The position numbers were made by a program, and so were the translations under genes. The notes beneath the pieces were generated by a model, which was given only the letters and a program-made list of their open reading frames with translations, did not search any database and was not told the origin of the DNA. This document shows, piece after piece, positions 23,923 to 33,007 of a stretch of DNA of 64,000 nucleotides (positions within the stretch are counted from its first letter, which is position 1; every line of letters begins with the position of its first letter). Location: positions 1 to 64,000 of the forward strand of contig NZ_WIQM01000001.1 in NCBI RefSeq assembly GCF_015732185.1. Direction: 5' to 3'. The stretch is from Pectinatus haikarae. GTDB taxonomy: Bacteria; Bacillota; Negativicutes; Selenomonadales; Selenomonadaceae.

Positions 23923-24198
23923 ATGATAAAAGTATTAAAAAAAACCGCCCAAGCAGGATTTGAAGAAAAAAATGACCTGATAGTAGAGGTTTCTCCACTG
24001 CAGGCTGAAAGCGGAATAATTATTGAATTGCAGTCACCGGTAAAGAATCAATACGGCAGTCATATTGAAACATTGATAAAAGATACGGTAGCAGCTGAGG
24101 GTTTTTCTGATGTTCAAGTCAACGTATCGGATAAAGGCGCATGGGATTATACGATAAAGGCAAGGATAATTGCCGCACTTGAAAGGGGGATGGCATGA
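23923..24198 (+). CDS. citD: citrate lyase acyl carrier (gamma) subunit CitD, lacking the carrier serine
   Basis: 91 residues, aligning along its length with CitD (AQAGFEEKNDLIVEV near the start; VNVSDKGAWDYTIKARIIAAL near the end). In characterised CitD the start has the motif AGTLESxD, where the Ser (Ser14) holds the phosphoribosyl-dephospho-CoA group. Here the matching stretch is AGFEEKND, with Lys at that place and Asn next to it. The subunit should therefore not be modified in the known way. Ribosome site AGGAGGGG. The stop overlaps the citE start (ATGA). Confidence 0.85.
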   Translation: MIKVLKKTAQAGFEEKNDLIVEVSPLQAESGIIIELQSPVKNQYGSHIETLIKDTVAAEGFSDVQVNVSDKGAWDYTIKARIIAALERGMA

Positions 24199-25106
24199 TG
24201 AATGATCCGAAGACAAGACTGCGCAGGACAATGATGTTTGTGCCGGGCAACAGTCCTAAAATGATCAATTCAGCGGATATTTACGGAGCGGACAGTCTTA
24301 TGTTTGATGTGGAAGATGCCATTGCCGTCACGGAAAAAGATACGGCAAGATATCTTGTTGCCAATGCATTAAAAACACTTAAGTTCCATTCGGAAACTGT
24401 GGTAAGAATAAATCACCCTACACAAACGCCTTTTGGCATCGATGATTTGAAAGTGATTTTACCGGCGAAACCGGATATGATACGTCTGCCAAAAGTGGAA
24501 GATGTTTCCGAGGTAGAATTGGTCACAGGTGAAATTGAACGAGTTGAAAAGGAAAACGGCTGGCCGGAAGGCACAATAAATATTATCGGCGCTATCGAAA
24601 GTGTCAAGGGGCTTTATAATGTAAGAGAAATCTGCAGGCATCCGCGTTTGATCGCCATTGCATTAGGTGCCGAGGATTTTATAGCCAATTTGAAAACCCA
24701 GCGGACGAAAACGGGAATAGAACTTTACTATGCTCGTTCTCAGATATTAATGGCGGCACGCGACGCTGAAATTCAATGTATGGATACGGTGTTCTCAGAT
24801 GTGAGAGATATGGAAGGGTTTGAACGTGAGGTGACTAACAGCCGCGATATGGGATTTGACGGTAAGTCTGTCATACATCCAAAGCAAATTACGGAAGTTC
24901 ATCGTATCTATACCCCGGATGATAAACAGTTGACACATGCACTTAAAGTTTTGGCGGCGTTTGATGATTCTCTTAAAAATCATAAAGGAGTGCTGGCTGT
25001 CGATGGCAAGATGATCGACGGGCCTATTGTCGTCAGGGCGCAGCGCATAGTCGATCAGGCGAAGGCAGCAGGGATTGATGTTGAAAAAAAGAGGGAAGAA
25101 ATATGA
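24195..25106 (+). CDS. citE: citrate (pro-3S)-lyase beta subunit CitE
   Basis: 303 residues. The start RLRRTMMFVPGNSPKMINSA and MFDVEDAIAVTEKDTAR are the family's CoA and metal-binding blocks (Glu and Asp ligands in IGAIES and GAEDF). CitE cleaves citryl-ACP to oxaloacetate and acetyl-ACP in the CitDEF complex. It begins in an ATGATG doublet overlapping the citD stop and ends in an ATGA overlap with citF, so the three are translated together. Confidence 0.92.
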   Translation: MMNDPKTRLRRTMMFVPGNSPKMINSADIYGADSLMFDVEDAIAVTEKDTARYLVANALKTLKFHSETVVRINHPTQTPFGIDDLKVILPAKPDMIRLPKVEDVSEVELVTGEIERVEKENGWPEGTINIIGAIESVKGLYNVREICRHPRLIAIALGAEDFIANLKTQRTKTGIELYYARSQILMAARDAEIQCMDTVFSDVRDMEGFEREVTNSRDMGFDGKSVIHPKQITEVHRIYTPDDKQLTHALKVLAAFDDSLKNHKGVLAVDGKMIDGPIVVRAQRIVDQAKAAGIDVEKKREEI

Positions 25107-26659
25107 AAAATGCAGTAGGACGTGAAATCCCGGCTCATATTTCGGGAATAAGTAACACAAGACTCTATGAAGGCACGAGTGCGTATACTCCTGCACATAC
25201 CGGGGCGGGTAAAAAGCTTCGTGCGGGAAAACCACATACAGATAAAATTTTAAAATCAATAGATGAGGCAATAGAAAAAACAGGTTTGAAAAACGGGCAG
25301 ACTATTTCTTTTCATCATCATCTACGCAACGGTGATTATGTAATGAAAATGGTGATGGAATGTATTGCCGCAAAAGGAATAAAGGATATTACCATTGCGT
25401 CCAGCTCGCTTAGTCCATGTCATGACTTTTTGATAGATTATATTAGGGACGGCACAGTGACAGCTCTGGAATCCAGCGGACTCAGAGGGCAATTGGGAAA
25501 ATATTTGACAAAAAATCCGGGGGCTTTAAAAAAGCCGACAATAATACGTTCGCATGGTGGGAGAGCCAGAGCAATTGAAGCGGGTGAACTGCATATTGAT
25601 ACGGCGTTTATGGCCGCACCGACATGTGACAGACAGGGGAATGCTACGGGGCGCATCGGCAAATCAGCGTTTGGGTCCATGGGATATGCCATGATCGATG
25701 CCGCTTATGCGGATAAGGTGGTGCTGATCACGGATAATCTTGTGAATGACCCGGTATATCCGTATAGTATTCCGCAGACACAGGTGGATTATATCGTTCC
25801 GGTGGAAGCGATAGGTGATCCTGAAGGCATCGCATCGGGGGCAATACGCATAACTAAAAGTCCTACACAATTGCTCATAGCTGAATATGCGGCTGAAGTG
25901 ATGGATGAAACGGGTGTTTTGAAGGATGGTTTTTCCATGCAGATGGGCAGCGGCGGAGCTTCTTTGGCAGCGGCCAAATTTATCCGTGAAAAAATGGAAG
26001 ATCAGAATATTACGGGCAGTTTTGGTATAGGCGGTATAACTGGGATTTTTGCCGATATGCTTAAGGACGGGCTGTTTAAGGCTTGTTATGATGCTCAGAC
26101 TTTTGATACGACTGCCGTAAAGTCATTATCGGAAAATCCTAATCATATTGAAATATCCGCTTCTTTTTATGCCAATCCATGGAATGCCGGACCAATAGTA
26201 AATGATCTTGATGTGGTAATATTGAGCGCCACGGAAGTTGATCTTGATTTTAACGTAAATGTTATCACTGATTCCAATGGTATATGCATGGGTGCATCGG
26301 GCGGGCACAGCGATACTGCGGCAGGAGCGGCACTTACTATTATTGTTGTGCCCTTGATACGGGGCAGACTGCCAATGATCAGAAATCATGTCCAAAATGT
26401 TGTCACACCGGGAGATGACGTGGATGTCATCATCACTGAAAGAGGGCTTGCCATTAACCCTAAACGCACAGATCTTATCGAAAAACTCAAAGACAGCAAG
26501 CTGCCCATAATGAAGATCGAAGATCTGCAGCAGCTGGCATATGCTTTTGTCGGCAAACCGGAGGAAATAAAATTGAGCGATGATGATAGGGATATAGTGG
26601 CTGTGGTAGAATATAGAGACGGCAGTATACTTGATGTGATCCGTAAGCCGTTGGTTTGA
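25103..26659 (+). CDS. citF: citrate lyase alpha subunit CitF (citrate:acetyl-ACP transferase)
   Basis: 518 residues, usual length about 510. Conserved blocks are ISFHHHLRNGDYVMKMV, FMQMGSGGASLAA-type glycine loop (SMQMGSGGASLAAAK), and GASGGHSDTAAGA near the C-terminus. CitF swaps acetyl for citrate on the carrier. The genes for the ligase (citC) and prosthetic group synthesis (citX, citG) that usually accompany citDEF are absent from this window. Citramalate lyase is built the same way and cannot be excluded. Confidence 0.92.
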   Translation: MKNAVGREIPAHISGISNTRLYEGTSAYTPAHTGAGKKLRAGKPHTDKILKSIDEAIEKTGLKNGQTISFHHHLRNGDYVMKMVMECIAAKGIKDITIASSSLSPCHDFLIDYIRDGTVTALESSGLRGQLGKYLTKNPGALKKPTIIRSHGGRARAIEAGELHIDTAFMAAPTCDRQGNATGRIGKSAFGSMGYAMIDAAYADKVVLITDNLVNDPVYPYSIPQTQVDYIVPVEAIGDPEGIASGAIRITKSPTQLLIAEYAAEVMDETGVLKDGFSMQMGSGGASLAAAKFIREKMEDQNITGSFGIGGITGIFADMLKDGLFKACYDAQTFDTTAVKSLSENPNHIEISASFYANPWNAGPIVNDLDVVILSATEVDLDFNVNVITDSNGICMGASGGHSDTAAGAALTIIVVPLIRGRLPMIRNHVQNVVTPGDDVDVIITERGLAINPKRTDLIEKLKDSKLPIMKIEDLQQLAYAFVGKPEEIKLSDDDRDIVAVVEYRDGSILDVIRKPLV

Positions 26660-26726
26660 ATTTTCTTTCAGACTGGGACAGGATAAAAGTGTCAGCGTTT
26701 TGATAGTCTGGGAAACTGAGTATATT

Positions 26727-26805
26727 GACTGCTGTAAAACAAATCAAGGGTATCAGTTATTTATGACACCGTATGAATAAAGATTTGTTTCACAGCAGTC
26801 TTTTC
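26727..26805 (+). terminator. terminator of citDEF within a 348-bp spacer
   Basis: ACTGCTGTAAAACAAATC pairs with GATTTGTTTCACAGCAGT (one mismatch) around a 36-base loop, followed by CTTTTCTG. The rest of 26660-27007 holds no gene that I can see; the LysR promoter should lie within 26850-26990. Confidence 0.65.
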
Positions 26806-27007
26806 TGCGTGGTGAAAAATCAGCGCACATTGAGCTCAGTGGCAAACTAATCAGGGGATTTAATAACCAATGATTAATTTGTACTGTGCGTTCATGCGGA
26901 CAGACTAATTAAATCAGTGTTTTCTTAATTATGAGGAAAGAGGAGTTCCTTATCGGAATACCGAATTTAAAATGAAAGTAAATTATTTAAAGGCAGTTGA
27001 ATTTTAA

Positions 27008-27871
27008 ATGGAAGATCGGGATTGGCAGATAATTCAAAGGATATATATAGAAAAAAATATAACTAAGGCCGCACAGGCATTATATATGTCGCAGCCGGCG
27101 CTGACTGCCCGTTTGCAGCATATTGAACGTGAATTCAATGTGCGGATTGTTCACCGCAGTACAAGAGGCATTCAATTTACACCGGAAGGGGAATACCTCG
27201 TTGAAAAGGCCGCGCAGATGACGGATCAAATGCGGCATATAAAAAATGAAGTGCAGGAGCTTTTCAGTGAAAATGCCGGGACATTGGAGATAGGGGCGTC
27301 AAATTATCTTACTATGTATGTTTTACCTGTATTGCTTGAACAATTTAAAAAAAAGTATCCTGCGGTAAAATACAGAGTAGTAACAAGCTGGAGCAAAAAC
27401 ATTTTTACATTACTCTATAATCAAAAAATACAAGTGGGTTTTGCCAGTATAGATTATGGCGGGTGTAAAAATAAGCATCTGATGTTTGAAGAGCCCGTGT
27501 ATATGGTTTACAGAGAACCGTTCGCTATGAGTGACTTGCCCGAACTGCCGCGGATAGAGTATGACAGCGATTATCTGCTGAAAGGGCAGTTGGACAAGTG
27601 GTGGAGGGAAAATTTTAAGAAACCACCTCAGGTAAGTATGCATGTGTCAAATTTAGAGAACTGCAAACGAATGGTTGTTCATGGACTGGGATATGCTCCT
27701 TTGCCTGCGCATATTATCAGGGAGCACAATGATATACTGCACAGGCTGACAATAGTAGAAAAATCAGGTGATCCTATAACACGAAAAACTTGGATGATTC
27801 ATAGTGATCTCAATAATGATATGCCGATTGTCAAATTGTTTGTTGACTTTGTGAAAGAATACACATTGTAA
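27008..27871 (+). CDS. LysR-family transcriptional regulator
   Basis: 287 residues. The N-terminal helix-turn-helix is NITKAAQALYMSQPALTARL, followed by QHIEREFNVRIVHRSTRGI; the effector-binding domain begins near residue 90 (TLEIGASNYLTMYVLPVLLEQF). The same strand and close position behind citDEF suggest it senses citrate or a related acid and controls citDEF and the DASS transporter. LysR genes are more often divergent from their target; here it is downstream with its own spacer. Confidence 0.88.
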   Translation: MEDRDWQIIQRIYIEKNITKAAQALYMSQPALTARLQHIEREFNVRIVHRSTRGIQFTPEGEYLVEKAAQMTDQMRHIKNEVQELFSENAGTLEIGASNYLTMYVLPVLLEQFKKKYPAVKYRVVTSWSKNIFTLLYNQKIQVGFASIDYGGCKNKHLMFEEPVYMVYREPFAMSDLPELPRIEYDSDYLLKGQLDKWWRENFKKPPQVSMHVSNLENCKRMVVHGLGYAPLPAHIIREHNDILHRLTIVEKSGDPITRKTWMIHSDLNNDMPIVKLFVDFVKEYTL

Positions 27872-27873
27872 TA

Positions 27874-27916
27874 AAAAACTTATGCCGGCGATATAAAATC
27901 GCCGGCATAAGTTTTT
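27874..27916. terminator. bidirectional terminator
   Basis: AAAACTTATGCCGGCGAT and its exact reverse complement around ATAAA, then TTTTT; serves the LysR gene and the convergent murB. Confidence 0.93.
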
Positions 27917-27945
27917 GATGTGACTGTAAATAATCAACAGGATAA

Positions 27946-28863
27946 TTATTTTTCACCTATAAGGCGCACTTCGGGATAAAGCTTTACACCGTGTTTCTCA
28001 TAAACGCGGCGCTGAACTTCAGCTATCAAGCGCAAAACATCTTCGGCAGTGGCGTTGCCGGTGTTGACTACAAAACCGGCGTGCTTGTCAGAAATTTGTG
28101 CACCGCCGACACAAAAGCCTTTAAGGCCTGTTTGATCTATCAAAGTGCCTGCATAGTATCCTGGCGGACGCTTAAATGTAGAACCGGCACTGGGCAGCTC
28201 TAAAGGCTGTTTACTTTCTCTTTTTTCGGTGAGATCATCCATAAGAGTAATGATCTCATTCTTCTTTCCTTTTTGCAAGGTGAATTCTATTTCACAGATT
28301 ATATTTTCGTTTTCTTGAAAAATACTGTGCCTATAGCCAAAATCCAGAGCGGAAGCATCGTAGCGGACGATGCTTCCATTTTTATTCACAGCTTTCACAG
28401 CCGTTACAATGTTTTTGATTTCGCCGCCATAAGCGCCGGCGTTCATATATATTGCACCGCCGATACTGCCGGGGATGCCAACGGCAAATTCGAGACCTGT
28501 CAGGAGATGTTCTGCAGAAAATTTAGCGGCATCACTTAAAAGAGCACCGCAGCCAGCGTAAAGTTTTTCTCCTTCGCAGTGCAAGCCGGACATTTCAGCG
28601 CCAAGCTTAATTACTATGCCGCGGATCCCTTTATCGAGAACCAGAATATTTGACCCATTGCCGATTATCGTGCACAAAACAGCGTATTCATTAACCAGCT
28701 GCATGATTTTTTCCACTTCATTTATGGAAGCCGGCAGAACAAGACAATCAGCCGGACCACCGATTTTAAAAGTGGTTTGTTCGGACATGGGGGCATCGAT
28801 CAGAATCCGTTCGGCAGGAAGAAAAGTTTTTAGTTTTGCTATACAATTGTCAAGACTGGGCAA
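27946..28863 (-). CDS. murB: UDP-N-acetylenolpyruvoylglucosamine reductase
   Basis: 305 residues. FAD-binding blocks are TTFKIGGPADCLV, IIGNGSNILV and the GIPGSIGGAIYMNAGAYG loop. SAGSTFKRPPG carries the catalytic Ser, and the Glu of YPEVRLIGE is the final catalytic residue. MurB makes UDP-MurNAc for peptidoglycan. The length fits the type II enzymes of Firmicutes. It is the last gene of rpsO-pnp-trmL-murB, 24 bases after trmL. Confidence 0.95.
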   Translation of the reverse strand: MPSLDNCIAKLKTFLPAERILIDAPMSEQTTFKIGGPADCLVLPASINEVEKIMQLVNEYAVLCTIIGNGSNILVLDKGIRGIVIKLGAEMSGLHCEGEKLYAGCGALLSDAAKFSAEHLLTGLEFAVGIPGSIGGAIYMNAGAYGGEIKNIVTAVKAVNKNGSIVRYDASALDFGYRHSIFQENENIICEIEFTLQKGKKNEIITLMDDLTEKRESKQPLELPSAGSTFKRPPGYYAGTLIDQTGLKGFCVGGAQISDKHAGFVVNTGNATAEDVLRLIAEVQRRVYEKHGVKLYPEVRLIGEK

Positions 28864-28887
28864 TTAACTCATTCCTTACGTTGCAGT

Positions 28888-29373
28888 TCAAATTTTCCTC
28901 AGATAATCGCTGGATTTCTTCAAAGCAGTGAATGATTGCTGCCTGAGTGCCTCATAGACCACTATGGATACAGAGTTTGAGAGGTTTAAGGAGCGGGCCT
29001 CTGCTATCATTGGGATGCGGACACAGCAATCGAGATGATCTTTTAAGATAGCTTCCGGGATGCCGGCATCTTCTCTGCCGAAGACCAGCATATCATCTTT
29101 TCCGTATGCAGCATCTGTATAGGTGCCGGGTGCTTTAGTAGAGAGATAATGATAGGATGAAGAGGGATAAAGAGACAGCACTTCTCCGAAATTTTTGTGG
29201 TAATGTATTTTTAATAAATGCCAATAGTCAAGTCCTGCACGTTTCAAGTGCTTGTCATCTGTAGAAAAACCAAGCGGTTCGACGAGATGGAGTTCACAGC
29301 CTGTGGCTGCGCACAGACGTGCTATATTGCCTGTGTTTGGCGGTATCTGCGGTTCGATAAGTACTATATGCAT
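28888..29373 (-). CDS. trmL: tRNA (cytidine/uridine-2'-O-)-methyltransferase TrmL
   Basis: 161 residues. SPOUT-family knot features are IVLIEPQIPPNTGNIARL at the start, LVFGREDAGIPEAIL, and RSLNLSNSVSIVVYEALRQ. TrmL methylates the wobble ribose of certain leucine tRNAs using SAM. It lies 13 bases after pnp and before murB, in one transcript. Confidence 0.92.
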   Translation of the reverse strand: MHIVLIEPQIPPNTGNIARLCAATGCELHLVEPLGFSTDDKHLKRAGLDYWHLLKIHYHKNFGEVLSLYPSSSYHYLSTKAPGTYTDAAYGKDDMLVFGREDAGIPEAILKDHLDCCVRIPMIAEARSLNLSNSVSIVVYEALRQQSFTALKKSSDYLRKI

Positions 29374-29386
29374 TTTCTGACCTGCC

Positions 29387-31456
29387 TTACAATAATACCT
29401 TATGGGAAAGATTGACTCGTCCCTGTCCGTCTATTTCTGTGACCTTGACTTCAAATTCATCGCCGATGCTTACGACATCTTCCACTTTGCCTACGCGCTT
29501 GGTATCAAGCTGGGAGATATGACATAAACCTTCTTTGCCGGGAAGAACTTCCACGAAAGCGCCAAAATTCATTATACGTGTAACTTTTCCCTTGTAAACA
29601 GCACCGACCTCTACTTCTCTGGTCAGCTCTTTTATTATGTCGACAGCTTTTTTGGCGCTGTCCTGACTTACTGCTGTTATGCGGACAGTACCGTCGTCCT
29701 CAATGTCTATCTGTACGCCGGTTTCATCGATGATTTTTTTGATGATTTTGCCGCCCGGCCCGATCACATCACGTATTTTATCAACAGGAATGTTAATTGT
29801 CGTGACACGCGGAGCGTAAGGTGAAAGTTCTTTGGCCGGTTCGTCAATGGCTTCCATCATTTTTGCGAGTATGTGGGCGCGACCGCGTTTTGCCTGCTCC
29901 AAAGCAGACGCAAGAATCTCACGTGTTATGCCGGTAAGCTTTATGTCCATTTGAATAGCTGTTACACCGTCTTTAGTGCCGGCTACTTTGAAGTCCATAT
30001 CACCAAGTGCATCTTCCATTCCTTGAATATCAGTGAGAATAGTATAGGCATCACCGTCTTTTACCAAGCCCATAGCAACACCTGATACCGGTTTTTTTAT
30101 CGGAACACCGGCATTCATAAGAGAAAGTGTGCTGCCGCACACACTGCCCATAGAACTGGAGCCGTTCGATTCCAGAATTTCGGAAACTAACCGGAGTGTG
30201 TAGGGAAATTCATTTTCTGAGGGGATTACAGGAACAAGTGCTCTTTCCGCAAGGGCACCGTGGCCTATTTCGCGTCTTCCGGGGCTGCGCATGGGACGTG
30301 CTTCACCCACGCTGTAACCGGGGAAGTTATAGTGATGGATATAGCGTTTGGATGTTTCTGTTCCCACACCATCGATGATCTGTTCATCACCCAGCGGTCC
30401 AAGCGTAGTGACCGTGAGTACCTGCGTCTGACCACGGGTGAAAAGACCGGAGCCGTGTGCGCGGGGTAGAAGTCCGACTTCACAGCTTACAGGACGTACC
30501 TCATCAACTTCACGTCCGTCCGGACGGATTTTTTCATGAGAGATCATTTTGCGGACTATTTCCTTTACGAGTTTATGCAAAACAGCACTTATTTCCATGG
30601 AGGAATCAGGATATTCTTCCAGAAAATGTTCAAGAGCCTCTGCTTTTACCTGAGCAATATGTTCATCACGGCGCAGCTTATCACTGTCACGTACAGCTGC
30701 GTTGAGCTTATCATGGGAATATTCACGTACTTTATTTACTATTTCCTCTTCAGGCTGGAATAGTTTAATATTGCGCTTTTCTTTGCCGCATGTTTCTACC
30801 ATATTCTGCTGGAATTCTACCAGTTTCTTTATTTCCTGATGACCGAACATGATCGCATCCAGGATAACTTCTTCCGGTAATTCATTGGCGCCGGCTTCAA
30901 CCATCATGACGGCATCGTGTGAACCGGCAATTGTGAGGTTAAGGTCTGACTTCTCTCTTTCCTCTACAGTAGGGTTGACAATAAATTTGCCGTCTATGCA
31001 GCCGATACGTACACCTGCAATAGGACCCTTAAAAGGAATATCAGAAATGGAAAGGGCAGCCGAAGCACCGATCATGCCGGCTATTTCGGGGGGATTATCC
31101 TGGTCTACAGATAAAACGGTAGCTACTATCTGTATATCATTTCTGAATCCATCGGGAAAAAGAGGCCGTATAGGCCGGTCAATAAGCCGGCTGCATAAAA
31201 TAGCGGATTCTGAAGGACGACCTTCTCTTTTGATGAAACCGCCCGGAATCTTACCGACAGCGTACATTTTTTCTTCATAATCAACCGTCAGAGGAAAAAA
31301 GTCTATTCCCTCACGCGGCTCGGCGGATGCTGTGGCTGTGACAATGACGACTGTCTCACCGTAGCGTACGAGTACGGCACCATTCGCCTGCTTGGCCATT
31401 TTTCCGGTTTCTATGACGAATTTACGTCCACCAAGTGTAGTTTCAAAACTGTGCAT
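29387..31456 (-). CDS. pnp: polynucleotide phosphorylase
   Basis: 689 residues from the ATG at 31456, which has ATAGGAGG before it; a reading from 31495 adds 13 residues without support. Two RNase PH domains ([42 protein letters not shown]), then a KH domain ([17 protein letters not shown]) and an S1 domain ([19 protein letters not shown]). It degrades RNA from the 3' end with phosphate. It follows rpsO, the classical order, with a hairpin between that probably limits readthrough. Confidence 0.97.
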   Translation of the reverse strand: MHSFETTLGGRKFVIETGKMAKQANGAVLVRYGETVVIVTATASAEPREGIDFFPLTVDYEEKMYAVGKIPGGFIKREGRPSESAILCSRLIDRPIRPLFPDGFRNDIQIVATVLSVDQDNPPEIAGMIGASAALSISDIPFKGPIAGVRIGCIDGKFIVNPTVEEREKSDLNLTIAGSHDAVMMVEAGANELPEEVILDAIMFGHQEIKKLVEFQQNMVETCGKEKRNIKLFQPEEEIVNKVREYSHDKLNAAVRDSDKLRRDEHIAQVKAEALEHFLEEYPDSSMEISAVLHKLVKEIVRKMISHEKIRPDGREVDEVRPVSCEVGLLPRAHGSGLFTRGQTQVLTVTTLGPLGDEQIIDGVGTETSKRYIHHYNFPGYSVGEARPMRSPGRREIGHGALAERALVPVIPSENEFPYTLRLVSEILESNGSSSMGSVCGSTLSLMNAGVPIKKPVSGVAMGLVKDGDAYTILTDIQGMEDALGDMDFKVAGTKDGVTAIQMDIKLTGITREILASALEQAKRGRAHILAKMMEAIDEPAKELSPYAPRVTTINIPVDKIRDVIGPGGKIIKKIIDETGVQIDIEDDGTVRITAVSQDSAKKAVDIIKELTREVEVGAVYKGKVTRIMNFGAFVEVLPGKEGLCHISQLDTKRVGKVEDVVSIGDEFEVKVTEIDGQGRVNLSHKVLL

Positions 31457-31583
31457 AATATACCTCCTAAATAACTTGTTGCAGCAATTGTGCACAGTAA
31501 ACAGTGAAATATCTGCTTAATAAATAGAATCAAACAAACATTTCACTATCCACTGGACACACTGCAAAATCATGTAAAATATA

Positions 31584-31632
31584 AAAAGCGGGGACTGGTC
31601 CATTATACAAATAGACAACAGCCCCGCTTTTT
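31584..31632 (-). terminator. attenuating hairpin between rpsO and pnp
   Basis: AAGCGGGG and CCCCGCTT arms with a ~28-base loop; on the minus strand it is followed by TTTTTATATTTT. Sits about 70 bases after rpsO. Confidence 0.8.
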
Positions 31633-31699
31633 CGATAATCGCTAATGTCGGCTCGTATAACTGATTTTGAAAAATCGAACAAAATTAGATTTCAGATAA

Positions 31700-31978
31700 T
31701 TATCTTTTGTTAGCTTTGCCGATATTCAATTTCTTTAAAATAGCACGGTAACGTTCAACATCATTATCATATAAATAAGCTAAAAGTCTGCGGCGGTGAC
31801 CAACCATTTTAAGAAGGCCACGGCGTGAATGGAAATCTTTTTTATTGGCTTTTAAATGATCTGTCAAATAAAGTATGCGTGCGGTCAGAAGAGCGATCTG
31901 CACTTCTGGTGATCCGGTGTCGCCCTCGTGAGTTGAATTGTCTTGAATAATCTGTAATTTTTGTTCCTGTGTAAGCAT
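31700..31978 (-). CDS. rpsO: 30S ribosomal protein S15
   Basis: 92 residues. [17 protein letters not shown] and [20 protein letters not shown] are the hallmark rRNA-binding stretches. S15 nucleates assembly of the central 16S domain. The start follows AGGAGGAT. A structured leader lies upstream. Confidence 0.97.
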   Translation of the reverse strand: MLTQEQKLQIIQDNSTHEGDTGSPEVQIALLTARILYLTDHLKANKKDFHSRRGLLKMVGHRRRLLAYLYDNDVERYRAILKKLNIGKANKR

Positions 31979-31984
31979 TAAAAT

Positions 31985-32062
31985 CCTCCTAAAATTTTCA
32001 TTCCTGTTGACCAGGCAGCCGTTGGAGTTGTCGGCAACCGCGTCAAAGGAGATATATTATTT
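31985..32062 (-). promoter_or_regulatory. rpsO leader with possible S15-binding fold
   Basis: On the minus strand GGTTGCCG and CGGCTGCC face each other around ACAACTCCAA, shortly before the ribosome site. S15 represses its own translation in several bacteria by binding such leaders; the specific fold here is an inference. Confidence 0.35.
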
Positions 32063-32128
32063 CTTAAAAAATATATCACAAAATGAAGCAACTGTAAACA
32101 AAAATATATTGAATGTAATGGATGTTCT

Positions 32129-32833
32129 TTAAATATCCCATTTGACAGATGACGGGAGAGGCGTGGATAAATCGATCTGCTGGAGTATCCATGAAGCATT
32201 ATCATGCGTTGCGCTCATTGCATCTTCTAGGGCACTTTTATTTTTCATTGGCACATCCATATAGGATAAAGCTTTTTTCATCATTTCGACAGAATCTGTT
32301 GTATGAAAATTAGCCGCTGCAATCTGGGCCAAAAAACGATAGCCATAATAAAGATAGCTGATATGTTTTACAGGTAAATTCGCGTAGGCAGTTATTTTGT
32401 CTTCTACTTCATCTGCAGCAAGATCTGTTTTGTGCAGCCGGGTAAGAATATTCCAGCGATCGGCCCATAGTTCGCCTCGCAAGATATATTTGTATAAAAA
32501 ATCATTTTCCTCGGCAAGCTCTATAGCTTTGTTAATATAAATAAGTGCATGGTCAAGTTCCTTTTCATCGAGCATGATCATGCTCAGATGCTGCAACGCA
32601 TAAAGTTTCTCTTCTATATCCTCTCCGCTGTTCTCATCCGGTTCTGTTTCAACTATTGAGCGGAACAGCTCTACGGACTCTGATTTTTTGTTAAACTCCG
32701 GCAGAACAAGAAAATGGGCAAGCCGGGCCCTTGCATGCCAATCATCAAAACCTCCGGCAAACAGCGCGGCAGGTGGTTTTGCTTTGGAATCCATTATAAG
32801 ATGGGTCAGTTCATGAAATTTATTACTGTTCAT
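32129..32833 (-). CDS. TPR-like helical-repeat protein, unknown
   Basis: 234 residues, no signal peptide. The middle part has helix pairs of tetratricopeptide type (YALQHLSMIMLDEKELDHAL, then IYINKAIELAEENDF). The start is acidic and polar. TPR folds bind other proteins, so an adaptor role is likely, but the partner is unknown. It stands alone on the minus strand, 150 bases before rpsO, divergent from the gene at 33008. Confidence 0.7.
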   Translation of the reverse strand: MNSNKFHELTHLIMDSKAKPPAALFAGGFDDWHARARLAHFLVLPEFNKKSESVELFRSIVETEPDENSGEDIEEKLYALQHLSMIMLDEKELDHALIYINKAIELAEENDFLYKYILRGELWADRWNILTRLHKTDLAADEVEDKITAYANLPVKHISYLYYGYRFLAQIAAANFHTTDSVEMMKKALSYMDVPMKNKSALEDAMSATHDNASWILQQIDLSTPLPSSVKWDI

Positions 32834-33007
32834 AAAAAAGCTCCTTCTGGTACGTATGTTCGGAAATTGAAAGAAAAATGCTGCATTAAAAGAAAGCGTC
32901 AGCGGAGAAAAACTTTTAAATTATTATAGCATATATATAACTATAACTGAAAGATTATCTGAACTATACAATTGCAAAATCCATGTATACGTTGTAAAAT
33001 AAAATAG

